In this document: positions 14,778 through 22,606 of the stretch, piece after piece
Numbering within the stretch: the first letter of the stretch is position 1
How the letters are laid out: each line of letters starts with the position of its first letter
Assembly (NCBI RefSeq): GCF_900141805.1
Contig: NZ_FQYN01000001.1
Span: 558,001 to 622,000, forward strand
DNA: 64,000 nucleotides
Direction of reading: 5' to 3'
DNA from: Hymenobacter daecheongensis DSM 21074
GTDB taxonomy: Bacteria > Bacteroidota > Bacteroidia > Cytophagales > Hymenobacteraceae
Notes under the pieces: model-generated
Seen by the model: the letters and a program-made list of their open reading frames with translations, nothing else
Databases searched by the model: none
Told to the model about the DNA's origin: nothing
Program-made: the position numbers and the translations under genes

Positions 14778-15998
14778 TCATTTCCACATAACTGAAAATG
14801 CTGCGATTTGGCGATCCTCGGTTACTTGAATGTATCGGTTGAATGCTTTGAATTGCTTGTGTCCTGTGACCTTCATAATTACGTCCCAGGGCAGTCCTTG
14901 CTCGAGGGCAAGAGTAACAAAAGTTCTACGGCCACAGTGTGAGCTTATAAGCTCATGCAAAGGCTTTATTTCTTCACTCCGTTTTCCAGCCCGATAGATA
15001 ACCTGTTCTACTTGGCGGTTGAGTCCTGCCTTAAGTGCCAGATCCTTGATAAAAGCGTTGAGCTTCTGGTTGGTGATGCAGTGCACCTTTCCCGCCCAAA
15101 GATTATCAAGAATGACACGGGCTTTGGGATTAATCGGAATGATGAGTCTGTCTCGCGTTTTCTTGGTAGTGAGACGCAACCGGTCTTTGTGGTCGTGTTC
15201 TGGCTTGAGGGCTTCAACATCGGAGAAACGCAGACCGGTATAGCAACTCAATAGGAAGAGTGCCCGCGCATTATTCAGATAATGTCCCATCGGCAGTTCC
15301 AAATCTTCTAGCTGCTTCAGCTCTCCCTGCATAAGAGCAATTACCTCGGGCTCATGATTACTCCACTTCCATGTCTTGTATCCCTTGTCCACTGGCCTGC
15401 CTAGGTCAGTAGCATAAGTAAGAAACTGCTTGAGCAATGCTAGTTGCTTCTTGATACTACTGTCCCGTAGCCCTGCGATTTCAACCAAATACACCGTAAA
15501 AGCATCATAAAAACCAGTCGTGAACTGGTTATACTGCAAGTCAAGGCCCTTTTTTACGAATCCACTAATCTGGCAGAAGCGTGTTAAATGACTGAGCGTA
15601 GTGCGAAGCGACTTTACTGTTGCAGCTTCCTTTGTCAGACCGTGACGCTCTATGAAGGCCGCGAAGTCTGACAAAGGAATATTACTAACTATGGCCACCT
15701 CCTCCTTAGGCTCTATAGCATCCCGATAGTCTTGGGCTGTTGGCACGATGCCTTTCGCCAGGCCGTCCTTGTAGAGCTTCTCTACCATTTCTTGCATACG
15801 GTCAAGCGCGAGATTAAGACTCTTGTTGCCGGTGTACCCCCGCACTTTAAACCTTTGCTCCCCTCCCTCCCACTCCCGTGGATCTGCTTTGACGTCAGTA
15901 TATACCTTGATCTGCTTGCCGTGTGCGTAAATCGACATATACACAACAGTAGGCTCTTCGCTCTTCGGACGTTTTAGGTGAAATGATACCGTTGCCAT
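14778..15998 (-). CDS. Tyrosine recombinase / integrase
   Basis: 406 residues, Bacteroidota type. The N-terminal arm-binding domain ('ATVSFHLKRPKSEEPTVVYM') is followed by a SAM-like core-binding domain (about 100-215) and the catalytic domain. Catalytic residues are visible: Arg in 'TGLRFSD' (near 255), His-x-x-Arg in 'SSHCGRRTF' (near 351-354), His in 'VTGHKQ' (near 378) and the nucleophile Tyr in 'FNRYIQV' (near 387). All are intact, so the element may still be mobile. The gene points away from the attachment site at 16158-16179, which lies 160 bp upstream of its start, as expected for an element that integrated at a tRNA 3' end. Confidence 0.95.
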   Translation of the reverse strand: MATVSFHLKRPKSEEPTVVYMSIYAHGKQIKVYTDVKADPREWEGGEQRFKVRGYTGNKSLNLALDRMQEMVEKLYKDGLAKGIVPTAQDYRDAIEPKEEVAIVSNIPLSDFAAFIERHGLTKEAATVKSLRTTLSHLTRFCQISGFVKKGLDLQYNQFTTGFYDAFTVYLVEIAGLRDSSIKKQLALLKQFLTYATDLGRPVDKGYKTWKWSNHEPEVIALMQGELKQLEDLELPMGHYLNNARALFLLSCYTGLRFSDVEALKPEHDHKDRLRLTTKKTRDRLIIPINPKARVILDNLWAGKVHCITNQKLNAFIKDLALKAGLNRQVEQVIYRAGKRSEEIKPLHELISSHCGRRTFVTLALEQGLPWDVIMKVTGHKQFKAFNRYIQVTEDRQIAAFSVMWK

Positions 15999-16157
15999 GT
16001 TCTTGAGGTTTTATGCCGCAAGATAATAATGGGGTATGTAATGGGGCATGAGAACTTTATCAAAGGTTATTCACATTAGTTTTCGAAAAGGATAAAAGTC
16101 GCTCAAAAGCTCATTTAACGGGTTTTTATAGGCTATAATTGATAATGCTTGATAACA

Positions 16158-16179
16158 GGTTCGATTCCAATCATTACCA
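16158..16179 (+). other. Probable attachment site: 3' end of a tRNA gene (T-loop and acceptor strand only)
   Basis: GGTTCGATTCCAAT followed by CATTACCA reads as a tRNA T-loop (TTCGATT), 3' T-stem, 7-nt acceptor strand and discriminator base, with CCA not encoded. The bases just 5' (AACA) do not complete the T-stem and no anticodon, D-arm or matching 5' acceptor (GGTAATG) is found upstream, so the gene is only a 3' fragment. A strong terminator follows directly. This is what is left at one end when an element integrates into a tRNA gene; the whole tRNA should lie at the other end, beyond the left edge. Confidence 0.55.
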
Positions 16180-16180
16180 C

Positions 16181-16216
16181 AAAAACCCTCTCTGTAAATT
16201 ACAGAGAGGGTTTTTT
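16181..16216 (+). terminator. Intrinsic terminator after the tRNA 3' fragment
   Basis: A near-perfect stem (CCCTCTCTGTAA / TTACAGAGAGGG) flanked by A5 and T6. It sits 2-3 bp after the tRNA-like end, as a host tRNA terminator would. Confidence 0.8.
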
Positions 16217-16309
16217 GTTTTAGCCCGGCCCGTTTTGCTTGTCGACTGTCGGGATGGCTGACGATGGACACTCATTACTGTTATAGAAAATCGGCCTTGT
16301 CGTTTTGGA

Positions 16310-16353
16310 AAAATGCCCGCTGTTCCGGTTCGCCGGAGCAACGGGCATTTTTA
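16310..16353. terminator. Intrinsic terminator
   Basis: Hairpin with AAATGCCCG / CGGGCATTT arms and an inner TCCGG-TTCG-CCGGA stem-loop, followed by T-rich sequence. It probably closes a transcript from the left or insulates the gene at 16461. Confidence 0.7.
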
Positions 16354-16460
16354 TTAAATAGTTATTTATCAACTAGTTAATCGGAGTTTCTGAAAATTCT
16401 TCCAGAAGCGGCACCGGTATTGGCATTGGGTCGGGGTCACCAAACGCCAACGCTACGCCG

Positions 16461-17162
16461 ATGCCTATTTTCGACAACCTCGCCAAAGCGGCCAAAGACT
16501 TCTTCGTGGAGGAAGACGAAAGCCAGCCGGCCGCAGCTCCCGCCGCCCGGCCCCTGCCCGGCCCGGCCGCCCCGCCGGCCACCGGCCCCAACCCGGCCGC
16601 TTACCACGCCCCCGCGCCGGTCGTGAGCCAGCCCGAGCAGCGCCACCTCGACCATATCAGCGGTCTGCTGGCCGGCGACGGGAAGGACTTTGTGGCATTC
16701 GTGAAGATGGTCAAGAGTATGGCGGCCAGCGGGCTGAGCGGGCCGGTGCTGTACCGCACGGCCTTCAACGCCTTCAGCGCCATGACGGGGCTGGACCTGC
16801 CCACGCTGCTAGCCTCGGCCGAGCAGTTTGAAACCCGGCTGACGGCTGACCGCAACAAGGTGCTGGAGCGCCACCAGGAGAAGCTGGGCGAAATCCGGAT
16901 TCCGAACGCGCCGCCGGGGCCCATCGTGCAGCTGCTCAGCCAGGAACAACAGCTTCAAAAAGACCTGGCCGAGCTGAGCCGACAGCTGGAAGACAAGCGC
17001 CAATTGCTGCTCACGGCCCAGCAGCAGCTCCAGCAGGAGCGTCAGAAGGCCCAGACTGCCCTGGCTTCCTACGAGCTGGCCAGCGCCACCGCCACTGCCG
17101 ACCTGCACGCGCACCGGCAGGCCGCCCAATCCTTCCTCACCTCTTCCACTCCAACCGCCTAA
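16461..17162 (+). CDS. Coiled-coil protein of unknown function, first gene of an ABC-transporter cluster
   Basis: 233 residues. The N-terminal 20 residues are amphipathic, then about 35 residues of Pro/Ala-rich linker (30-60), a compact helical region (60-140) and a long coiled coil rich in Gln, Leu and Glu (about 150-215). No signal peptide or membrane segment. It is followed by a membrane/coiled-coil protein after 4 bp and then by the OmpA-fused binding protein, permease and ATPase, all on the same strand. No family is recognised. By its form it could bind the partner encoded next; this is only inference from adjacency. High GC as in the core genome. Confidence 0.75.
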   Translation: MPIFDNLAKAAKDFFVEEDESQPAAAPAARPLPGPAAPPATGPNPAAYHAPAPVVSQPEQRHLDHISGLLAGDGKDFVAFVKMVKSMAASGLSGPVLYRTAFNAFSAMTGLDLPTLLASAEQFETRLTADRNKVLERHQEKLGEIRIPNAPPGPIVQLLSQEQQLQKDLAELSRQLEDKRQLLLTAQQQLQQERQKAQTALASYELASATATADLHAHRQAAQSFLTSSTPTA

Positions 17163-17166
17163 CGCT

Positions 17167-18156
17167 ATGAACACACTGCTTTCATCGGATCAAAACGACG
17201 CGCTGCCCAAGTGGCAGCAGCCGGAAAAGGTAGCCGGCTGGGTTTTTCTGGCCGGAGCGGCCGGGGCCGCGGTGTACTTCTGGGGCCGCATCGTGCCCTA
17301 CCTCGTGGATATCGTGTTCGACACGGTGAAGCTGGGCATCGGCCTGGGCGTGCTGTTTGCGCTGTTTCTGCTGGTGACCAACAAGCGGATTCAGACGGGG
17401 CTGTGGTACGCCGGGCAGCGGATTCTGCGCACGGCCGCCGGCATCTTCGTCAACACCGACCCCATCGGCATTATGGAGGACTACATCAAAAACACCGAGC
17501 AGGAAGCCCGCAAGATGGACGCGGAAGTCGGCCACATCGAGGGAGCCCACGAGCTGGTGAAGAAAAAGATGGCCGCCAACGCCGACCAGATGAAGGAGTA
17601 CCTGGCTCTGGCCGACGCCGCCACCCGCCAGGGCGAAAAGGACATGGCCGAAAGCTACGCCAGCCGCGCCGCCCAGCTCCAGGACTACAACCAGCGCCTG
17701 ACGCCCATGGCCACCACCACGGCCAACGTGACGGTGGTGATGCGCCAGATTCTGAAGGCGGCCCTGCGGCAGATTGACGGCAGCAAGTTCAAGGTGAATC
17801 TGCTCAAGGACGAGTACCAGCTGGTGAAGCGCACCAGCTCCGGCATGCGGGCCGCCATGAACATCCTGCGCGGCGACCCCGACAAGAAATACTTCTTCGA
17901 CCTGGCCACCGACCGCGTGGCCCAGGACATGGCCCAGCAGCTCGGCCAGATCAAGCAGGCCATGCGCTACAGCCAGGAGTTCGTGAAGGAAATGGACATC
18001 CAGAACGGGGTGATGAGCGAGAAGGGCCAGCGCCTGCTGGAGAAATACCAAAAGGGCGAGTTCAACGCCGTGCTCAACGAAAAGCCCGCCGCCCCCCAGA
18101 GCCTCGGCGCCACCCGCCAGGCCTCCAACGACGCTTATTCCTCTTTGCTGGACTGA
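17167..18156 (+). CDS. Membrane-anchored helical protein (PspA-like form), unknown function
   Basis: 329 residues. Two hydrophobic segments (about 25-45 and 53-72) lie near the N-terminus; the rest is nearly all helix with many Ala, Lys, Gln and Glu, resembling PspA/IM30 in composition ('IMEDYIKNTEQEARKMDAEV') but with membrane anchors that PspA lacks. A cytoplasmic long helical domain anchored in the inner membrane is the simplest reading. It starts 4 bp after the previous gene. A hairpin follows the stop. The role may be structural or regulatory for the transporter encoded downstream; not recognised as a named family. Confidence 0.72.
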   Translation: MNTLLSSDQNDALPKWQQPEKVAGWVFLAGAAGAAVYFWGRIVPYLVDIVFDTVKLGIGLGVLFALFLLVTNKRIQTGLWYAGQRILRTAAGIFVNTDPIGIMEDYIKNTEQEARKMDAEVGHIEGAHELVKKKMAANADQMKEYLALADAATRQGEKDMAESYASRAAQLQDYNQRLTPMATTTANVTVVMRQILKAALRQIDGSKFKVNLLKDEYQLVKRTSSGMRAAMNILRGDPDKKYFFDLATDRVAQDMAQQLGQIKQAMRYSQEFVKEMDIQNGVMSEKGQRLLEKYQKGEFNAVLNEKPAAPQSLGATRQASNDAYSSLLD

Positions 18157-18166
18157 TCTGGCCCCT

Positions 18167-18199
18167 GCCCTGGCGCGGGGCTCTGCCCCGTGCCAGGGC
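18167..18199. terminator. Hairpin between the second and third genes of the cluster
   Basis: Arms GCCCTGGC / GCCAGGGC with an inner CGGGG/CCCCG stem. No long T-run, so it may be an attenuating or RNA-stabilising hairpin rather than a full stop, and the cluster could still be co-transcribed. Confidence 0.4.
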
Positions 18200-18244
18200 A
18201 GCTTTCCCTTCCTCATCATCTTCAAAAATCAACGCATTAAGACC

Positions 18245-20023
18245 ATGACTACGCGCGGTAAAATCGTCATCGGGGCCCTCATCGTGGCGCTCCTGTACTT
18301 CGGCATCAACAAGCTGGTTTCCAGCGGGGCCGTGTTTAAAAAGGCCGACACGCAGTCGGTGCTGCTGAACTCCATCGAGCTGCCCGCGGTGGCGGCCGGC
18401 TCGCGCACCAACGTGGTGGTGCCGCTGGCTCCGCTGCCGGACGCGGCCCCCGCCGGCAAGGGCACGCCGGTAACCTGGGAGGTGATGGCCTGGAACTCGC
18501 AGATGGCCGGGATGCTGGCCAATGGCGGCCCCCGCACTACCGCCGGCTCCAGCATGGCCGCCAACGGAATCGACATGCAGATCGTGCGCCAGGACGACGT
18601 GGCCAAGATGCAGGCCGACCTGGTGAAAAACGCCCTCGACCTGCAATCCAACCCCGAAACCCCGGGCCTCATCGTCAGCATTATGGGCGACGGGCTGCCG
18701 GCCTTCTCCGCCGTGCAGGCTCAGCTGGCCAAGGCCGGCACGGGCCTGCAGATCATTCCCTACAGCTGCGGCAAATCGTTCGGGGAGGACAAGCTGATGG
18801 GCCCGAAGGAGTGGCTCGACAACCCCAAGCTGGCCCTGGGCAAGACCATTGCCTGCTACCTCCGCGACGGCGACCACAACATTGCCCTGAAGTGGTGCGC
18901 CGATAACGGCCTGAAGGTGAACCCCGACGAAACCACCTACGACCCCGAGGCCGTGAACTTCATGGCCGCCTCCGACTTTCTGGTGGCCGCTGAGAAGTAC
19001 ATCATCGGCAAGCCCGAGTCGCGCACCAAGATTGTGAAGGGCAAGAACACCGGGGTGCAGGTGGAGGTGGTAGCCGACGGCGTGGCCACTTGGACGCCCG
19101 GCGACGTGAACATTGCCAAGCAGAAAGGCGGCCTGGTGAACATCGTCTCGACCAAAGACTACAGCAACCAGATGCCCAACATCATGGTGACCACCAAGCG
19201 CTGGTACGACGCCCACCCCACCGAGGTGCAGGGCCTCATGACGGCCCTGGCCGTGGCCGGCGACCAGGTGAAAAGCCACCCCGAAGCCCTGGCCCACGCC
19301 GCCGACATCTCCGCCGCCGTGTACGGCGACCAGGACAAGCCCGGCGCGTACTGGCTGAAATACTACAAGGGCGTGAGCGAGGCCGACCGCAACGGCGAGG
19401 TGGTGGAGCTGGGCGGCAGCAAGGCCTTCAACTTCAGTGACAACCTGACCCTGTTCGGGCTGGACAACGGCGGCACCAACATCTACGCCGCCGTGTACAA
19501 GACCTTCGGCGACGTGCAGAGCCGGCTCTACCCCAAGGAGCTGCCCACCTACGTGCCCCTGGATCAGATGCTGGACCTGACCCTGCTGAAGAAGCTGCAG
19601 AGCCAGTACAAGGGCAAAACCATTGCCCCGGCTGAGCAGCCGCAGTTCGCGGCCGACGACGAAATCCGCCGCAGCGTGAGCCAGCGGGCCTGGAACATCG
19701 AGTTCAACACCGGCCAGAGCAGCTTCACCCCCACCGCCGAGCGGGAATTGCAGCAGCTTTTCGACGACCTGGTGGTGGCCGGCCGCCTGAAAGTAGCCGT
19801 GCACGGCCACACCGACAACGCCGGCGACCCGCAGCGCAACCAGCAGCTTTCGGAAGACCGCGCCCTGGCCGTGCAGCACTGGCTGGAGGCCAAGAGTGCC
19901 AGCGCCTTCCCCGCCGGCCGCGTGCAGGTGTATGCCCACGGCGCCACCGCCCCGGTAGCCAGCAATGCCACTGCCGAAGGCAAAGCCAAGAACCGCCGCG
20001 TGGAAGTGGTACTGGGCAATTAA
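18245..20023 (+). CDS. ABC-type substrate-binding protein fused to an OmpA-like peptidoglycan-binding domain
   Basis: 592 residues in three parts. Residues 7-28 form one N-terminal hydrophobic anchor. Residues about 70-470 resemble periplasmic binding proteins of the phosphate/nitrate/taurine class ('VTWEVMAWNSQMAGML', a run of alternating beta/alpha elements, and 'MVTTKRWYDAHPTEVQGLM', which is typical of NMT1/SsuA-like proteins). Residues about 480-592 are an OmpA C-terminal domain with 'FNTGQSSF', 'HGHTDNAGD', 'LSEDRALAVQHWL' and 'NRRVEV', including the Asp and Arg that bind diaminopimelate. So the protein would span from the inner membrane to the cell wall. The permease and ATPase for the transporter follow. 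The ligand cannot be told from the sequence. Confidence 0.82.
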   Translation: MTTRGKIVIGALIVALLYFGINKLVSSGAVFKKADTQSVLLNSIELPAVAAGSRTNVVVPLAPLPDAAPAGKGTPVTWEVMAWNSQMAGMLANGGPRTTAGSSMAANGIDMQIVRQDDVAKMQADLVKNALDLQSNPETPGLIVSIMGDGLPAFSAVQAQLAKAGTGLQIIPYSCGKSFGEDKLMGPKEWLDNPKLALGKTIACYLRDGDHNIALKWCADNGLKVNPDETTYDPEAVNFMAASDFLVAAEKYIIGKPESRTKIVKGKNTGVQVEVVADGVATWTPGDVNIAKQKGGLVNIVSTKDYSNQMPNIMVTTKRWYDAHPTEVQGLMTALAVAGDQVKSHPEALAHAADISAAVYGDQDKPGAYWLKYYKGVSEADRNGEVVELGGSKAFNFSDNLTLFGLDNGGTNIYAAVYKTFGDVQSRLYPKELPTYVPLDQMLDLTLLKKLQSQYKGKTIAPAEQPQFAADDEIRRSVSQRAWNIEFNTGQSSFTPTAERELQQLFDDLVVAGRLKVAVHGHTDNAGDPQRNQQLSEDRALAVQHWLEAKSASAFPAGRVQVYAHGATAPVASNATAEGKAKNRRVEVVLGN

Positions 20024-20028
20024 TCTCC

Positions 20029-20188
20029 TGTCATTGCGAGCGAAGCGAAGCAATCCGTCCCGGACAATGAGCTAAGCCTTGATTATACAAAAAGCCCTAC
20101 TACCGCCCCAATAAGAGGCTTTCTATTGAAACAAAGCTTTCCACAATTCAGAGGACGGATTGCTTCGTCGTTCTTCCTCGCAATGACA
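20029..20188. repeat. Intergenic inverted repeat (TGTCATTGCGAG family)
   Basis: Imperfect arms at 20029-20060 and 20153-20188 begin/end with TGTCATTGCGAG and its complement and contain GAAGCAATCCGTCC. The 90 bp between is AT-rich. Looks like a MITE or REP-like element. It lies between the binding-protein and permease genes and extends an artificial start upstream of the real permease ATG. Confidence 0.7.
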
Positions 20189-20200
20189 AGCGACACCCCC

Positions 20201-20977
20201 ATGAAAACTCTCTTCACCCCCAACGCCCAGCCGCCCCGCGCCACCTTCCTCGTGATGGTGGCCGGCCAAGCCCTCGTGCTGTTGCTGCTGTGGCTGTTCT
20301 ACCCGCTCCGATTGTTTCCGTCCCTGGGCGAAGTTTTCCGCGCCCTCGGCGACTTAATCACGACCCAGGGGCTGATTCAGGAATTGTGGGCCAGCATGAC
20401 CACGGCGCTGCAGGCCCTGGGCGTGGCCACGGTGCTGGCCCTGCTGATTTCCTACCTCACGGCCCTGCCCTTCTTCCGGCCCATTGCCTACGCGGCCTCC
20501 AAGATGCGCTACCTCACCCTCACCGGCCTCACCTTCTTTATGGCCCTTCTGCTCAGCTCGGGCCACCAGGTGAAGCTCTCGGTGCTCATCTTCGGGGCCA
20601 CGGTGTACCTGATTACGGGCATGACCAGCGTGATTCTGACCACCACCCAGGAGGAAATGGACCACGCCCGCACCCTGGGCATGAGCGAGTGGCGCAGCTT
20701 TCTGGAGGTGGTGGTGCTGGGCAAGCTGGCCGATATGCTGGAAGTAGTCCGCCAGAACTTCGCCATCATCTGGACCATGATAACCCTGGTCGAAACCCTG
20801 TACCAGTCGGAAGGCGGCATCGGGCTGTTGCTCTACAAGCAGAACCGCTACCTCCACCTCGACGGCGTGCTGGCCATCCAGCTCGTCATCCTGGCCACCG
20901 GCGCCGCTCAGGACTACGCTTTCGGCCTCCTGCGCCGGGTGTTCTTCCCGTATTCGGCGCTGGCGGTGGCGAAGTAG
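20201..20977 (+). CDS. ABC transporter permease
   Basis: 258 residues from the ATG at 20201; the in-frame ATG at 20126 lies inside an inverted repeat and gives an unlikely N-terminus. About six hydrophobic segments are visible. The permease EAA-type loop is 'HARTLGMSEWRSFLEVVVLG', a variant of EAA---G that docks the ATPase. This is the inner-membrane channel of a SsuC/TauC-like importer. The binding protein with OmpA domain is upstream and the ATPase downstream; each is separated by a palindromic repeat of about 160-220 bp, so repeats have entered what was probably one operon. Confidence 0.85.
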   Translation: MKTLFTPNAQPPRATFLVMVAGQALVLLLLWLFYPLRLFPSLGEVFRALGDLITTQGLIQELWASMTTALQALGVATVLALLISYLTALPFFRPIAYAASKMRYLTLTGLTFFMALLLSSGHQVKLSVLIFGATVYLITGMTSVILTTTQEEMDHARTLGMSEWRSFLEVVVLGKLADMLEVVRQNFAIIWTMITLVETLYQSEGGIGLLLYKQNRYLHLDGVLAIQLVILATGAAQDYAFGLLRRVFFPYSALAVAK

Positions 20978-20978
20978 C

Positions 20979-21152
20979 GCCTCACCCCCCGGCCCCCTCT
21001 CCGGGGGAGAGGGGGAGCCAGACGACTTCATTTCCTTCTCTCTTGCACAGAATCCTCTCTCCTTTCTCTCCCACAAAAAAACCGTTCAACGCAACCGCCC
21101 ACGCTGCCGTGGCTCCCCCTCTCCCCCGGAGAGGGGGCCGGGGGGGTGAGGC
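20979..21152. repeat. Inverted repeat, GCCTCACCCC...CTCTCCGGGGGAGAGG family
   Basis: Near-perfect arms of about 41 bp at 20979-21019 and 21111-21152 with about 90 bp of non-repetitive centre. A second copy of the same family is at 25132-25290. GC-rich ends read GCCTCACC on the left and GGTGAGGC on the right. Followed by a run of 'CTCACCATCTCACTATCTC' just before the ATPase gene. Confidence 0.8.
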
Positions 21153-21200
21153 ACCGCCAGAACGACAACTCACCATCTCACTATCTCACCATCTCCCTCC

Positions 21201-22025
21201 ATGACTCCCTACTCCTACAAAGAGCCCGTCCTGACCCTGGAAGGCGTTTCGATGAGCTATAACGGTGAATTGATCCTGCGCGACATCGAGGCTCAGGTGC
21301 TTGATGTGGTGCGGCCGGGCATGAGCCAGGGCCAGGTCGTGGGGTTCTACGGCCGCTCCGGCATCGGCAAGTCGGTGCTGTGCCGCATCATGGCGGGGCT
21401 GCTTATGCCCAGCCGGGGCACCGTGCGCGTGGGGGCCGGGCAGCAGGCCGTGGTGCCGGGGGCCGTAGGCTTTGTGCAGCAGCGCTACCCCCTCTTCGAC
21501 CACCGCACCCTTTTCGACAACCTGCTGGTAGCCGCCCGCCGTAAGCACGCCCCCGACGCCGCCCGCCAACAGGTGGAAACCTACCTGGAACGCTTCTGCC
21601 TCACCCCGCACCGTCAGAAATACCCCGCCCACCTCTCCGGCGGCCAGCGCCAGCGCGCCGCCATTGCCCAGCAGCTGCTCTGCTCCGACCACCTCATCCT
21701 GCTCGACGAGCCCTTCTCCGGCCTCGACGTGGCCATGATCGACGAGGTGAAGAAGATCATCGTGGAAGTGACGACGATGGACGAGCTGAACACCGTCATC
21801 ATCGTCTCCCACGACATCGTGACCACCACCGCCCTGGCCGACCGCCTCTGGCTGCTCGGCTACGAGCGGGACGCCGCCGGCCAGCTCCTCCCCGGCGCCA
21901 CCATCAACAAGGAGCACCAGTACAACCTGGCCGAAATGGGCTTAGCCTGGCACGAGAACGTGGAAGCCGAGCCGGAGTTTGGGCAGTTTGTGGAGCATAT
22001 TAAAGAGGAGATAAGGAAGAGTTAG
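21201..22025 (+). CDS. ABC transporter ATP-binding protein
   Basis: 274 residues. Walker A GRSGIGKS at 51-58, signature 'HLSGGQRQR' near 143-151, Walker B 'LILLDEPFSGLD' near 164-175 and an H-loop 'VSHD' near 201. It belongs to the nitrate/sulfonate/taurine importer group by its partners. The N-terminal strand before Walker A is longer than usual, with an inserted 'VLDVVRPGMSQG'. It would drive the permease encoded at 20201. The stop overlaps the stop of the opposite-strand nuclease-like gene by 4 bp (22022-22025), a tight convergent end. Confidence 0.92.
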   Translation: MTPYSYKEPVLTLEGVSMSYNGELILRDIEAQVLDVVRPGMSQGQVVGFYGRSGIGKSVLCRIMAGLLMPSRGTVRVGAGQQAVVPGAVGFVQQRYPLFDHRTLFDNLLVAARRKHAPDAARQQVETYLERFCLTPHRQKYPAHLSGGQRQRAAIAQQLLCSDHLILLDEPFSGLDVAMIDEVKKIIVEVTTMDELNTVIIVSHDIVTTTALADRLWLLGYERDAAGQLLPGATINKEHQYNLAEMGLAWHENVEAEPEFGQFVEHIKEEIRKS

Positions 22026-22606
22026 GCCGGCACCTCGCGCACTTGCCAATCGGAGGCTAAACGGTCGGCATCGGCCATGTTGTACAGCGAGAAAAGCATT
22101 CCCCACTGGTGAAGCTTCGCCGCAAGACGCTGCTGCAAAGTCGTTTTGCCGCCTTTTTTGACGGCGCGGCGCAAGGTAGTTCCAGCTACGGGCGGCTCTA
22201 CCCAGAATAAGACTACTTCGATTACTGGCTGCTCACTCAAACAAGCCATTGGCCTCAGCAGGTCATCATCCATTTGCTCGCCCAGCCGCTCCGCAATGAC
22301 TAGGCTTGCCAACGTGCCGGCAACTTTGCTCATCACCGCTTCAAAAAGCAGAGTGCGCCGCTCGCCTTCTGCCCGCGCATCCAGCCGGTCATCCTTCACT
22401 TCAACAAATTGCAACCTTTTGGATACCCCCGGCACATTGCAGATGAAATCGACTGCCTGCACATGCTTCACTCCGCCGCCGGTTACTATCCGGCGGTAGA
22501 ATCCGGCCGGTGCACCAGCAACCAAGTCGGCCAGCGCATCATATTGCGTTACTTGCCAGTCATCAGGAAAATCGAACAGTAGCTTTTTCTCCTTAAAGGT
22601 TTGCAT
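22022..22606 (-). CDS. PD-(D/E)XK nuclease-like partner of an AAA ATPase
   Basis: 194 residues from the ATG at 22606, which overlaps the end of the ATPase gene by 14 bp; an earlier in-frame codon at 22666 would give an implausible lead. The core reads 'AVDFICNVPG' then 'LQFVEVKDDR': an Asp, a short loop and E-x-K on a beta strand, the signature of the PD-(D/E)XK nuclease fold. The rest is mixed alpha/beta ('PVIEVVLFWVEPP'). No known family name comes to mind. Translational coupling to an OLD/RecF-type ATPase recalls two-gene defence units such as PARIS, Septu or other ABC-ATPase plus effector pairs. The nuclease call rests on one motif. Confidence 0.6.
   Translation of the reverse strand: MQTFKEKKLLFDFPDDWQVTQYDALADLVAGAPAGFYRRIVTGGGVKHVQAVDFICNVPGVSKRLQFVEVKDDRLDARAEGERRTLLFEAVMSKVAGTLASLVIAERLGEQMDDDLLRPMACLSEQPVIEVVLFWVEPPVAGTTLRRAVKKGGKTTLQQRLAAKLHQWGMLFSLYNMADADRLASDWQVREVPA

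Noticed and set aside
16085..16180. A complete tRNA gene at the element boundary
   Set aside because: Only the T-loop and acceptor strand fit; no D-arm, anticodon arm or 5' acceptor complement is found upstream.
18074..20053. A 659-codon open frame on the minus strand
   Set aside because: Opposite to the OmpA-fused binding-protein gene; its protein is His/Val/Gly/Ala-rich with no domain. Long antisense frames are expected in GC-rich DNA.
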